Assembly (NCBI RefSeq): GCF_018881655.1
Contig: NZ_JACVPX010000007.1
Span: 1-64,000, forward strand
Source: Polynucleobacter sp. Tro8-14-1
GTDB lineage: Bacteria > Pseudomonadota > Gammaproteobacteria > Burkholderiales > Burkholderiaceae
Length of the DNA: 64,000 bases
Direction of reading: 5' to 3'
This document shows, piece by piece, positions 51,032 through 59,641 of this stretch (position 1 is the stretch's first letter; every line of letters begins with the position of its first letter). Under the pieces are notes generated by a model. That model searched no databases. It was not told the origin of the DNA and worked only from the letters and a program-made list of their open reading frames with translations. Made by a program: the position numbers and the translations under genes.

Positions 51032-51904
51032 GTGAATTCAAGCTCTCGCGCTGATGTTAAAGCGTTTTTTGATCCAGAAACCTGGACTTTTACTTATGTT
51101 GTTTACGTAGGCAAGAAAAGTCCCTGTGTAGTAATAGACTCGGTCCTCAATTATGACCCCAAATCAGGTAGAGCTTCTACTCGGTCTGCTGACGAAGTCA
51201 TTGGCTTTATTCAAAATGAGCAATTACAGCTAGATTGGATTTTAGAAACCCATGCACATGCTGACCACCTCACAGCAGCGCCCTACATACAAAGCAAGTT
51301 AGGCGGGAAGATTGTGATTGGAGAGCGCATCACTAATGTACAAAACGTTTTTAAGGATGTCTTTAATCTGGGCGAGCAATTTGCTGTTGATGGATCCCAG
51401 TTTGATCACTTATTGAAAGATGGTGAATCCCTGCCATTTGGAGCTCTCTCGCTAAAAGCACTATATGTGCCTGGTCATACGCCCGCATGTATGGCTTATG
51501 AGATTGGGGATGCTCTATTTGTTGGGGACACTATATTTATGCCTGATGTTGGTACGGCACGTTGTGATTTCCCGGGGGGTAGTGCCCAGAGTTTATACCG
51601 CTCTATTCAGAAGGTGCTGTCCTATCCCGATGAGACAAAACTCTATATGTGCCATGACTATCCGCCTGAAGATCGTGCTGCGGCTTATTGCACAACGGTT
51701 GGCGAGGAAAAGAGGTTCAATATTCATGTGAATGCAGGCATCAGTGAGGAGCAATTTGTGCAAATGCGGAATAAACGTGACGCGACTCTAGATATGCCCA
51801 ACCTCATACTGCCATCTATTCAGGTCAATATACGTGCAGGTCATTTACCCGAGCCAGAGGCGAATGGCAAATCCTACTTAAAAATACCTTTGAACACTCT
51901 TTGA
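51032..51904 (+). CDS. blh: Persulfide dioxygenase-type metallo-beta-lactamase (Blh/ETHE1-like)
   Basis: The GTG at 51032 is preferred because GAAAGG lies 5 bases before it; a TTG six codons upstream is weaker. The 290-residue protein has the metallo-beta-lactamase motif THAHADHLTAA with metal ligands, LYVPGHTPACMAYEIGD, DTIFMPDVGTARCDFPGG and MCHDYPP. In ETHE1 and Blh, iron bound here oxidises glutathione persulfide to sulfite. It is followed after 1 base by a BigR-type repressor and faces a sulfite exporter, an ideal set for sulfide stress. Confidence 0.9.
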   Translation: MNSSSRADVKAFFDPETWTFTYVVYVGKKSPCVVIDSVLNYDPKSGRASTRSADEVIGFIQNEQLQLDWILETHAHADHLTAAPYIQSKLGGKIVIGERITNVQNVFKDVFNLGEQFAVDGSQFDHLLKDGESLPFGALSLKALYVPGHTPACMAYEIGDALFVGDTIFMPDVGTARCDFPGGSAQSLYRSIQKVLSYPDETKLYMCHDYPPEDRAAAYCTTVGEEKRFNIHVNAGISEEQFVQMRNKRDATLDMPNLILPSIQVNIRAGHLPEPEANGKSYLKIPLNTL

Positions 51905-51905
51905 G

Positions 51906-52217
51906 ATGACTATTACTAAATCTGAGCTCAAGAAAATGCAGGCATCAGCGGCTGATGCCTGCAAGTTAATGAAAGTCTTATCCAATAGTGACCGCATGAT
52001 GCTTTTATGTGAAATCGGCCAAGGTGAAAAATGTGTGAGCGAGCTAGAGGCTGCCTTGGATCTGCATCAACCAACGCTGTCTCAGCAATTAACCGTTCTT
52101 CGTAAAGAAAAGCTGGTAAAGACGCGCCGAGAAGGTAAGCAGATTTACTATTCGTTAGCTAGCGAGGTTGCAGTCGCAGTAATGGGCTTGCTCTATAAGT
52201 ACTATTGTAAAAAATAG
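51906..52217 (+). CDS. bigR: ArsR-family thiol-switch repressor (BigR/SqrR-like)
   Basis: The 103-residue winged helix protein has LSNSDRMMLLCEIGQGEKCV, a recognition helix LHQPTLSQQLTVLRKEKLV and a KTRREGKQIYYSL wing. Cys35 and Cys101 are 66 residues apart, the same spacing as the sensing pair in BigR (42/108) and SqrR (41/107), and lie in the same motif positions. Persulfides join the pair and release DNA. It ends the blh operon and should repress it and the divergent exporter. Confidence 0.9.
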   Translation: MTITKSELKKMQASAADACKLMKVLSNSDRMMLLCEIGQGEKCVSELEAALDLHQPTLSQQLTVLRKEKLVKTRREGKQIYYSLASEVAVAVMGLLYKYYCKK

Positions 52218-52253
52218 TGGATTGAATTAAAGAAAATCATGCATTCAATCGAT

Positions 52254-52673
52254 TCAGTGATTAGCTTGACGTAATTTTTTAAAAGAATGCAGTATAAAAA
52301 TCACTAAAAAAAGTAATCCCGTTATCCAATGGGTATCGACGGTTATGTCTCTCGCCTCTTCTGGGCCGTAATAGAGTAGGGCGCCAGAAATGAGCAGCGT
52401 TGCCAAGAAGCCCAACTGGCTAAAACCACTCCACAACTGCTTTCTCGACTTATATCCCGCCTTGATATGGAAAGGCATTACTGATCCAAGAGCTAAGGTA
52501 GCCAGCATTGCAGCTATGCCATGAGCTGCGAGAATGCTATGGGTGCCAAGAGTCGATCTTTGTATCTGAAATTGATGACCCAGAAGATATATCAGGCCAG
52601 TGATAGAGCATGTCATCATGCCCCAGATAACTAGCGTTCTTTGCCAGTTGGGCATTTTCCCAAGGCGGCTCAT
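52254..52673 (-). CDS. His-rich four-helix membrane protein (candidate heme or quinol electron carrier)
   Basis: The product is 139 residues from the ATG at 52673, which overlaps the apbE stop (ATGA). It has four helices (about 11-32, 44-66, 86-103 and 114-131). His33, His45, His51, His69, His115 and His129 lie near membrane edges or inside, as in b-type cytochrome-like DUF4405 proteins. It is the last gene of the unit that contains FMN-binding and ApbE proteins. Feeding electrons from quinol to flavin is plausible; heme binding is inferred only. Confidence 0.65.
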   Translation of the reverse strand: MSRLGKMPNWQRTLVIWGMMTCSITGLIYLLGHQFQIQRSTLGTHSILAAHGIAAMLATLALGSVMPFHIKAGYKSRKQLWSGFSQLGFLATLLISGALLYYGPEEARDITVDTHWITGLLFLVIFILHSFKKLRQANH

Positions 52674-53491
52674 GCGACTATCCTCAGTGTTTGCGCTGAG
52701 AAATGGCTGAAGCAAGGGTGATGCTCATTATTGGATAAGGCTAAAACCTTGGTGAGTGCATCTGCGTAAACACACTCTTTTGCAAGGATAGAGAATGACC
52801 CAGCAATCTCCACATGAACCTCGGAAAAATTCTGGGCTAGAGGATTAATGATGTGACTCCTCAGGCCATCTCTTTTGGCAAAATAAAGGCTGCTTGTAGC
52901 AATGGCACCATCTTTCAAGGAACCAATTTCAATCAACTCCTCAGGACTCTCAGGATGGCGAACTTGAATGGGGAGAGATGTATTTCCAAAGACTCGTAGG
53001 TCACCACCAGCATTCACCGAGCCAGATGCGATGCCCTCTGATATTAAGACTCTCACCGCCATATCTACCGCAAACCCTTTGGCGATTCCGCCCAGATCCA
53101 GGCAAACTGGGCGAGAGGACTCTATTAAGTCGGGCGCCAAGAAGTAAATATCTTCAACGCCACCAAGATCGTGATTGTAGTAGTTGATATGGCAGGGCAA
53201 TAATCCTGCAGCAACCAGGCGATGGCCGATTCCACAATTAAATAGGCCGTCGGATTCAAGATGCACCTCTTTTGCTATTCGGATGACTTGCGCAGTCCAC
53301 GGATGAATCTCAACTGCTTCAATGTGGGCGTTTCGATTGATTTGGCTTAGCTCACTTTGAGGATGGTGAAATCCCATGAGGTCATGAATATTTTGAATGG
53401 CTGCAAAAGCATTATCAATAGCCTCTTGCCCATCATCTTGATTTATGGAGATCTCTACAAAGGTGCCAAGAAGTGGTTTGCAACGAAGCAT
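52670..53491 (-). CDS. apbE: ApbE, FAD:protein FMN transferase
   Basis: The 273-residue protein has the ApbE features. These are LGTFVEISI near the start, SELSQINRN, LDLGGIAKGFAVDMAVRVL with the Gly-Lys-Gly core, SVNAGGDLRVFG and the C-terminal KECVYADALTKVLAL with metal-binding Asp. It covalently attaches FMN to a Thr or Ser of its target. The gene next to it (53494) encodes the likely substrate. No lipobox or clear signal peptide is seen, so its location is uncertain. Confidence 0.92.
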   Translation of the reverse strand: MLRCKPLLGTFVEISINQDDGQEAIDNAFAAIQNIHDLMGFHHPQSELSQINRNAHIEAVEIHPWTAQVIRIAKEVHLESDGLFNCGIGHRLVAAGLLPCHINYYNHDLGGVEDIYFLAPDLIESSRPVCLDLGGIAKGFAVDMAVRVLISEGIASGSVNAGGDLRVFGNTSLPIQVRHPESPEELIEIGSLKDGAIATSSLYFAKRDGLRSHIINPLAQNFSEVHVEIAGSFSILAKECVYADALTKVLALSNNEHHPCFSHFSAQTLRIVA

Positions 53492-53493
53492 TG

Positions 53494-54051
53494 TTACTTT
53501 CCGAGGCTGGGTTTTGAATTAGAGTTCTTCAGGGCTAGGTCATATAAAACGGTTACCCGTTTCACTCCATCAGTAAGGTGTTTGCAAGAAAGTGTTGCGC
53601 CACCAATATTCTGAATATCTTGATTGAGCTTGATAGGGTCGTTTGCGGTCTTGCCTACAAACTGTTTGCGCCATTGCGCTTCTGCTACTTCATAACCATA
53701 AGACTCAACGTATTCCAAAACTTCGATACCAGCGATACTGCCATTTGGGTTGATAGCAACGGCATAAGTAATCATTTCATGTTTGCCTATGACTTCGTCA
53801 ACCACAAGCCAGCTACCATCATTCGCCCTCCAGATGCGCTCGCCCTGAAAGGGGTAACGAATGCTAGATGCAATACGCATCTTTTCCTGAAGATCATCTG
53901 TAATGATGATGGGATACTTCGTCAGTATTTTGTTGGGGAAAAGGATTTTTTGAGCTTGCTCTGCAGAAGCATAAATTTTTGCTTGGGCCATGATGGGTGC
54001 ACTCATCATGGCTAAACTAAGGATTACTAACGGGCTGGGTTTCCAGTTCAT
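53494..54051 (-). CDS. FMN-binding domain protein, likely ApbE substrate
   Basis: The 185-residue protein has a signal peptide (about 1-23, cleaved near MAQAKI). The FMN_bind domain has VIGKHEMITYAVAINPNGSI and the flavinylation site region GGATLSCKHLTDGVKR. Thr153 of GGAT occupies the ApbE attachment position. It resembles the flavinylated domains of RnfG, NqrC and NosR. It is two bases from apbE on the same strand, which strongly supports the pairing. It would carry electrons in the periplasm. Confidence 0.88.
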   Translation of the reverse strand: MNWKPSPLVILSLAMMSAPIMAQAKIYASAEQAQKILFPNKILTKYPIIITDDLQEKMRIASSIRYPFQGERIWRANDGSWLVVDEVIGKHEMITYAVAINPNGSIAGIEVLEYVESYGYEVAEAQWRKQFVGKTANDPIKLNQDIQNIGGATLSCKHLTDGVKRVTVLYDLALKNSNSKPSLGK

Positions 54052-54069
54052 GGGTTATTAAATAAAATC

Positions 54070-54249
54070 TTAGGCAGTGAGCAATTCATTCGCTTCATTA
54101 CAAAGTGCTTGAATTTCTGGGTTGATGCTTTGGACATTGGAGAGTTTGTCAAAGATCATCAACGCTCTTTTCTTGGCTGTTTGACATTGGGTGGCTTGAA
54201 ACTTCAGCAAATGAGCTAAAGCTGCAACTAATAGGTTCTGAATTTCCAT
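54070..54249 (-). CDS. Small helical hypothetical protein (59 aa)
   Basis: A 60-codon frame opens at ATG 54249 and ends at TAA. It gives a soluble helical peptide with AALAHLLKFQATQCQTAKKR and LCNEANELLTA. The ribosome site is weak. It sits between the barrel gene (12-bp gap) and the FMN-binding gene (18-bp gap), so it is translated in the same unit. Two Cys residues are present. No family is recognised. Confidence 0.6.
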   Translation of the reverse strand: MEIQNLLVAALAHLLKFQATQCQTAKKRALMIFDKLSNVQSINPEIQALCNEANELLTA

Positions 54250-54261
54250 GAGTTCTTTCGG

Positions 54262-55176
54262 TTAATTGAGTGGGAAACCAACTTTGACAATGAATTCATT
54301 TACTGAGTGGCTATCCCAGACACGAGCATCTGAGCACTCAGCCTCTCCGCCGCCCATGCAGGTGCCGCCTGCGAGTTGATAGCGCCAAGCGCCAGTAACC
54401 CACCAGTCTTTGGCTGCGTAATGCATATTGGGACCTACAAAAGTGGCTCTTTGAACTTGATTGCGTAAATTGAGCTCTGAATAATCATTATGAAAACGGG
54501 CCTCTACACCAGCCGACCACTTGGGGGCAAAGCGATAGCTCGCGCCCACTAGTAAATCGAGCATCGATTCAGGAACGTTACCATTTTCAATAAACTTTAA
54601 GCGCTCATTCGCGGCTACAACGTTGCCCGCCAAAATTAATCGATCGTCAATAAAGTTAGATTGAAGTAAAAGCCTCGCCTCGAGTTCATCTTTGTTTCTT
54701 CCCCATGTTGGCTCTAGATAAAGCCCTACACCTACTGGCGAAGTTACTGGATTGGTAATGCGATAAATCGCTTCTAGAGAACCGCCTTCAATGCCACTTT
54801 TCTTATAGGCTGTGGAAGGATCGTGCGAAGAGGGAACGCCATAACCGCCTGTACAGGTTGGGGCATCTCCGCATGCTTCTGGATTGGTGTAATTTTGATT
54901 TGCATTGGTGTAGTAAGAGTTGATATAGCCGGCAACTTGTAAGTCGTTAGTTAAGCCGTATTCCAGTTCGGTCCTAGCAGTTAATGCATCGTAAGTTCCC
55001 GCTGCTTGCTGTTGATTGAGTTGTAGGCGCTGCTCAAACTCCAGCTTGCCCTTAGGCTGCAAATCTAAGGTGTAAATCCAGCCAAACACTCCCTCGCCTG
55101 CATGGGCTAAAGAAAAGTGAAGTGTGGCAACTAAGAAGAGGCTGAATGCAAGAAGTCTATTAATGGTCAATTTCAT
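54262..55176 (-). CDS. Outer-membrane beta-barrel protein (DUF6662-like), iron-regulated
   Basis: The 304-residue protein has a signal peptide (LAFSLFLVATLHFSLAHAGE). It shows alternating strands of a barrel: KLEFEQRLQLNQQ, RTELEYGLTNDLQVAGYI, GGSLEAIYRITN, GVGLYLEPTWG and AGVEARFHNDY. Two short Cys pairs lie in loops. The family looks like DUF6662 porin-like proteins. It is the first gene after two Fur-box-like repeats. Together with the FMN-binding, ApbE and membrane genes, it suggests iron acquisition or reduction. Confidence 0.72.
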   Translation of the reverse strand: MKLTINRLLAFSLFLVATLHFSLAHAGEGVFGWIYTLDLQPKGKLEFEQRLQLNQQQAAGTYDALTARTELEYGLTNDLQVAGYINSYYTNANQNYTNPEACGDAPTCTGGYGVPSSHDPSTAYKKSGIEGGSLEAIYRITNPVTSPVGVGLYLEPTWGRNKDELEARLLLQSNFIDDRLILAGNVVAANERLKFIENGNVPESMLDLLVGASYRFAPKWSAGVEARFHNDYSELNLRNQVQRATFVGPNMHYAAKDWWVTGAWRYQLAGGTCMGGGEAECSDARVWDSHSVNEFIVKVGFPLN

Positions 55177-55208
55177 GGTCCCTTGAGGTTGGTGGTCATC
55201 AATCTAAA

Positions 55209-55251
55209 TGAGAATGGTTCTCAATATAGCATTAGATGAGAATGGTTCTCA
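55209..55251. promoter_or_regulatory. Two Fur-box-like repeats upstream of the flavin gene unit
   Basis: TGAGAATGGTTCTCA occurs twice, at 55209-55223 and 55237-55251, with 28 bp between starts. Each is a TGAGAA-N3-TTCTCA dyad like betaproteobacterial Fur sites. They lie 33 to 75 bp upstream of the barrel gene start, where a repressor would block transcription. A divergent role on the DUF3820 gene is possible. Confidence 0.82.
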
Positions 55252-55328
55252 ACTAATGAAAATAACCATGACTTAAAAAATGGCGGAATCTATAGGCCTA
55301 TTCTTTTTTGCTTGTAAGATTTCCCCAA

Positions 55329-55571
55329 ATGAACGCTGAGTCCTTGGAAAAATTGGTTTTAATGAAGATGCCTTTTGGTAAGCACGCAGGGCGTGCATTG
55401 GCTGATCTGCCGGGGAATTATTTGGCGTGGTTTGCCCGCGAAGGTTTTCCCAAAGGCGAGCTTGGTGAATTATTGGAATTAATGCATACCCTAGACCACA
55501 ATGGTTTGCGTGGACTCTTGGCGCCAATTCAGCGGGCGCATGGCCTGCAAGCTAGATCTAAATTACTTTGA
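55329..55571 (+). CDS. DUF3820-family protein
   Basis: The 80-residue product (ATG 55329; a TTG upstream is also in frame) has the DUF3820 core MPFGKHAGRALADLPGNYLA followed by WFAREGFPKGELGELLELM. The family is small, cytoplasmic and of unknown function, sometimes linked to quorum-regulated virulence in Pseudomonas. Its 3' end overlaps the converging nuclease gene by nine bases. Confidence 0.85.
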   Translation: MNAESLEKLVLMKMPFGKHAGRALADLPGNYLAWFAREGFPKGELGELLELMHTLDHNGLRGLLAPIQRAHGLQARSKLL

Positions 55572-56585
55572 GCGAATAATCAGTGTGACGCGGTTACGTT
55601 CGTAAGTCACAGTTGCTGATTCTGGTGGACTGCTTTGAATTAGGCCTGCCTTTAACTTGGCCTGCGATTCAATTTGTAAGGCAATCTGTTTTGCAAGAGT
55701 GTCATTGCGGTCATATTGAATCTGAATGCTAGCTATCTTGCCCGACTTGATATTGTTAATGACATCATTGAGCTTGCTGGGGGAGTAATCGTCAAAAAAT
55801 ATGGGATACCATCCGCCAACGAGAGTCTTTTGCCCCTTGATGTCATGGGTCTGTGCCGATGTATTGTTTGTATTACTGCCCTCACCTACAGGTAAATGAA
55901 AGTCAATTCCCGTCTTTTGTACTAACTCTTGATAGGGGATTGGCGGAGTCATAGTTGCTTCATTGGTGTTTTCAATCAAATATCCCCAAGCAGTATTTTT
56001 ATTGGAGTCGTATACCAACTTATATAAGTGGCTGGGAATCGTTACGTGACTTCTGCCAATACTGCCGCGGTTTCCAATCGAACCCGTGAATACGTAAATG
56101 TCGCCAGCAGCTCTTTTCGCATAAGCCCTTGTTGGCTCCTCAACATTTTTGGCCCAGATTCCCTGATTGTTTTGCCTTGCCTGCGGCATCATATTAGCCA
56201 ATGAGAAAGATTGAGCCATTGAGCGTTCGTTACTCATGTCGCCTGCTGGGGCGTTATGACCCCTATCAAAGCCGCTTCCGCGGTAATCTGAGAGCAGGGC
56301 CCGTTCGGAGAAGGGTAGTCTGGCTTCTTCGTAAAACTGATTACCTCTGCGCGGGTGCGGGGCGGAAAGCTGCTCCCGATTAAGCTTCTCAACGGTATAG
56401 ATTGGCTTTTTATCCTGAGGAGAGTAGTAGATGGCAAAACTATCAAAGCATAGGTCATGCCCAGCTTGTGGACTTGTGGGTATTTGCTGGGCCGGAAATA
56501 GATCCTTGCAGTCTTCAAAAGCCGCAAGCGCATTTAATGAGGCGCAAATTGCTACAAGTGCAAGAAGGTTACGGATGAATTTCAT
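55563..56585 (-). CDS. Secreted DNA/RNA non-specific endonuclease
   Basis: The 340-residue protein has a signal peptide (MKFIRNLLALVAICASLNAL, cleaved near AFEDC). The NUC1 domain has the DRGHNAPAGDM motif with the catalytic His and the partner Asn region MAQSFSLANMMPQARQNNQG. Serratia-type nucleases degrade DNA and RNA without sequence preference. Exported, it could serve in nutrient scavenging or biofilm control. Export beyond the periplasm through the nearby type II system is possible but not shown. Confidence 0.9.
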   Translation of the reverse strand: MKFIRNLLALVAICASLNALAAFEDCKDLFPAQQIPTSPQAGHDLCFDSFAIYYSPQDKKPIYTVEKLNREQLSAPHPRRGNQFYEEARLPFSERALLSDYRGSGFDRGHNAPAGDMSNERSMAQSFSLANMMPQARQNNQGIWAKNVEEPTRAYAKRAAGDIYVFTGSIGNRGSIGRSHVTIPSHLYKLVYDSNKNTAWGYLIENTNEATMTPPIPYQELVQKTGIDFHLPVGEGSNTNNTSAQTHDIKGQKTLVGGWYPIFFDDYSPSKLNDVINNIKSGKIASIQIQYDRNDTLAKQIALQIESQAKLKAGLIQSSPPESATVTYERNRVTLIIRSK

Positions 56586-57093
56586 GGGCTCTTAGTGTAT
56601 GACCTCCACCTCCCATGAGCCCATATTTTTCATCTTGGGCTAGCTCCACAGCTAATAAGAATCAGAACTCTTGCGATATTTTTTTGTATATCAAAGTGCA
56701 TGTTTTCTTGAAGAAGGTCTTGTAAATACTGTCTTGCAATAACATCTGCCTTGCCACTACCCCTAGAAAATTACAGACATGAAAGCACTAGATATATGAT
56801 TTTTTGGTTTGAATTTTTGGCCAAAAACACAAAAAAGTCCTGTTTAAGCCAATTTTTTATAGAGTGAAATTAGTGCCCCCTAACTTACATAAGCTATTGA
56901 TTTTATTGACTTATATATGTCTTTAGCTATCTGTATACGGGATCTCCCGGATTCCTAGATCAATAAGTTATTGATTTCCACTTCTTTATTCTTGACTTGA
57001 TATAAGAAACTTCTTAGGATGACCCATGTTTTTTAAATATTGCAATGCAGCATAAAACGGTAGTCTAGTTTTTTGAGGCCTTGCAAACAATGA
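56586..57093. other. AT-rich intergenic stretch with imperfect repeats
   Basis: No gene is recognised. The 15-mer ATAAGCTATTGATTT (56889-56903) recurs with one change at 56963-56977, 74 bp later. Between them is a small inverted repeat CGGGA-TC-TCCCG (about 56938-56949). The stretch resembles sequence seen near integrase or attachment sites in proteobacteria, but this is a weak impression. The promoter of the 57094 gene must lie at its right end. Confidence 0.4.
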
Positions 57094-58086
57094 ATGAGTA
57101 AATGTTTAGTTAACAATTTGAGCGATATGCAGAATGCACAGTCAAGCGCTTTGACTGCTAAAGAGCTGCTGGCGCACGCCATGTCTCCGGTCTATAGAGT
57201 CATTAATGGCCTACTCGTTTTAACTGTGTTCATGGTTGTTGGTTTTTGGCTTTCAGGCAACGGTACTAATGCCGGCGCTTTTGATCTTGCACGCATTCTT
57301 GTTCCCGATGAGGCGCGCCATATGGTTTGGAGCAGCGGCTTTGGCATACTCAATCAATACAAAGAATCTAATGAGGTAGCAGCCGCACAAACCGCTGATA
57401 CTGAGATTGCCGCAGTAATCTATGGCAAGTCTAAGATTCCTGCTTCAATTGGTTTGACTAGCGCCAAGCAGCAGACCGTAGCTTTGTTAATGCCCTCTGT
57501 GGCGCAAATGCAGGTGAAATCGATTTCTCATCTGTCTGACCGCATCCCAACATCAAAGATGGACCCCCAGGCTTTAGATAGCAACTTAATGGGTTCGATT
57601 CAGAATCAACGTGCCGTAGCTGACTTCTTTGAGAAGAAATACAGTCTTGATCGTTCGAAGATTGAGGAGTATGTTTCAAACACGATTTTGATTGCAAAAG
57701 AAGTCAACATCGACCCAGTGCTTTTGTTGGCAGTAATCTCGGTGGAATCTAATTTCAACCCAAACACTAAGAGTCACGCCGGTGCTGAAGGTCTCATGCA
57801 AGTAATGACTGCAGTACATAAAGATAAATATGCAATCTTTGGCGGAACTTCTGAGGCTGCTAAGCCAGAAGTCAACATCCGTGTTGGCGCCTATATCTTG
57901 AAATACCTTATCGCTACAGCTGGTTCATTGCGTAATGGTCTGAAGTACTACGTTGGTGCTGCGAATGCCGAGGATGATGGCGGCTACGCGGACAAAGTGA
58001 TGGCCGAAAGAAATCGTCTGATTGGTTTATGTCAAAATCGTTCGTCTAATCGCTTGACATTGAACGGCAAGGATCTGCGCTCTTAA
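57094..58086 (+). CDS. Membrane-anchored lytic transglycosylase (SLT domain)
   Basis: The 330-residue protein has one membrane helix (about 37-58, VINGLLVLTVFMVVGFWLSG), a linker and an SLT domain at about 195-320. The domain has LLLAVISVESNFNPNTKSHA, with catalytic Glu in the ESNFNP motif, AEGLMQVM and VGAANAEDDGGYADKVMAER. It cleaves glycan strands of peptidoglycan with anhydro-muramyl ends. No operon partner is obvious. Confidence 0.9.
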   Translation: MSKCLVNNLSDMQNAQSSALTAKELLAHAMSPVYRVINGLLVLTVFMVVGFWLSGNGTNAGAFDLARILVPDEARHMVWSSGFGILNQYKESNEVAAAQTADTEIAAVIYGKSKIPASIGLTSAKQQTVALLMPSVAQMQVKSISHLSDRIPTSKMDPQALDSNLMGSIQNQRAVADFFEKKYSLDRSKIEEYVSNTILIAKEVNIDPVLLLAVISVESNFNPNTKSHAGAEGLMQVMTAVHKDKYAIFGGTSEAAKPEVNIRVGAYILKYLIATAGSLRNGLKYYVGAANAEDDGGYADKVMAERNRLIGLCQNRSSNRLTLNGKDLRS

Positions 58087-58117
58087 GTTTTTAGATCTTA
58101 AGTAGATCAAAGTATAT

Positions 58118-58143
58118 AAAAAGCCACCCAAGGGTGGCTTTTG
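58118..58143. terminator. Terminator between the transglycosylase and FKBP genes
   Basis: Stem AAAAGCCACCC and GGGTGGCTTTT with a very small AA loop, followed by more T, lies between the two converging genes and probably serves both. Confidence 0.82.
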
Positions 58144-58166
58144 TTTTGCTGCCGAATACGCGCGTC

Positions 58167-58514
58167 TTAGTTAACGCCGTGGAGCTCCACATCAAATACC
58201 AGGGTGGCATTTGGAGGAATAACGCCACCCGCACCGCGAGGACCGTAGCCCATCTCAGAAGGAATGATGAGTGTGCGTTTGCCACCAATTTTCATGCCAG
58301 CTACGCCTTCATCCCAGCCTTTGATCACATGACCAGCACCCAAGGGGAAGCTAAAGAGTTGGCCACGATCTAAGGAGCTGTCAAACTTTTGACCTTTATG
58401 GTCAGCAGCCTTCTCGTCATAAAGCCAGCCGGTGTAATGCACATCCACATGATTGCCTGCGGCAGCTTCTTTGCCTTCGCCCACAACAGTATCGATTTTT
58501 TTGAGTTCACTCAT
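58167..58514 (-). CDS. FKBP-type peptidyl-prolyl cis-trans isomerase
   Basis: The 115-residue single-domain FKBP has [40 protein letters not shown] and [20 protein letters not shown], with all the usual active-site aromatics (Tyr, Trp). There is no signal peptide, so it is cytoplasmic. The ATG has GGAAAA about 6 bases upstream. It catalyses proline isomerisation in protein folding. Confidence 0.95.
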   Translation of the reverse strand: MSELKKIDTVVGEGKEAAAGNHVDVHYTGWLYDEKAADHKGQKFDSSLDRGQLFSFPLGAGHVIKGWDEGVAGMKIGGKRTLIIPSEMGYGPRGAGGVIPPNATLVFDVELHGVN

Positions 58515-58601
58515 GATGTTTTCCTATTTCACACAAATTGATTGGCTAGTATATTCTGAGCTCTGTAAATCTCTTTGGTAATGATGCTTTAGCTAAAACG
58601 T

Positions 58602-59618
58602 ATGACAAATTATTGGCCAAATTCTGCATATAGCACCCTGACCATCAGTTCTGATGATCAGTTGTTGGTGACGGATGACTTTTTGCGTACTTATATGGAG
58701 AGGCCGGAGCTCAAGCTGGTTCCCGAATCTTGCGCTATCGAACGTTCACTCCATCAGCGTTTAACTGACAACCCTCGTACAGATGTTGCTGATGATGAAA
58801 TCTCGGCGATGGCTGATGAGGATATTCAGGAGAACTATCGCGTTTGGCTGCGCTACCGAAAGCGTTTATTAGCGGCAAGCTCCCTAGAGAACTTTTATAT
58901 GAGTTTATTTAAAGGTGAGGGAGTGGACGTACCGCCTTTATTTATTGCTCAACTCGCCCAAATTTTCATTAGACATATCCTGGGTAACGATGCGCATCCA
59001 CTAGAAGCCCGTATGGGCGAGCTCTTTTTCAGAACTCAGAAGATTACTGTTATCGAGGATGGCATCGTGATGGGCGCGGACGATGAAGTAGTTGCGCGCA
59101 ATGCTCAGGCTAGCGATACGGGCAACATTATGGATTTGCTTAAAGGCAAGTCAATGACGATGCGTTCAGCTGATCTAGATGTGCTGCATGAAGACAATGC
59201 TGATACCTATTGGACTCGAAACGAAGATTTTGATTTAGCGGTTCAGCTCAATTTTGGGCATGAGCCTATTAATCATTTTTGTCGCGTTTTAGAGAAATGG
59301 ATCAAACATTTCCTCGGAGTGAGTGTGCGCATTACCCCCATGCAGCAAATTACGGATCCTAAGTGGTCATGGCATGTTGGCTTAGATGCAGCCGCTACTG
59401 AAATACTGAATAAGCTTTACAACAAAGAGTTGGTAGAGGCAGATGAGTTGCAAAAGGTGATTTGTTTATTTCGCTTAGACTTTATCGATGAGGCTGCTGT
59501 AGCTCAAGCGCAGGCTGGTAAGCCGGTATATATGGCTATTGCCATGAACGACCAGCAGCAGCTGAAGTTAAAGCCACAAAACCTTTTGTTTAACTTGCCG
59601 CTAGCTAAAACTTCTTAG
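58602..59618 (+). CDS. DUF6352-family hypothetical protein
   Basis: The 338-residue acidic, soluble protein matches the DUF6352 pattern: YWPNSAYSTLTISSDDQLLV at the start, the RKRLLAASSLENFYMSLFKG region, and WSWHVGLDAAATEILNKLYN near the middle. No catalytic motif is seen. DUF6352 genes are common in betaproteobacteria and usually stand alone; their role is unknown. It is divergent from FKBP. Confidence 0.85.
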   Translation: MTNYWPNSAYSTLTISSDDQLLVTDDFLRTYMERPELKLVPESCAIERSLHQRLTDNPRTDVADDEISAMADEDIQENYRVWLRYRKRLLAASSLENFYMSLFKGEGVDVPPLFIAQLAQIFIRHILGNDAHPLEARMGELFFRTQKITVIEDGIVMGADDEVVARNAQASDTGNIMDLLKGKSMTMRSADLDVLHEDNADTYWTRNEDFDLAVQLNFGHEPINHFCRVLEKWIKHFLGVSVRITPMQQITDPKWSWHVGLDAAATEILNKLYNKELVEADELQKVICLFRLDFIDEAAVAQAQAGKPVYMAIAMNDQQQLKLKPQNLLFNLPLAKTS

Positions 59619-59641
59619 GCCGTCACTCGAGATTTTCTCCG

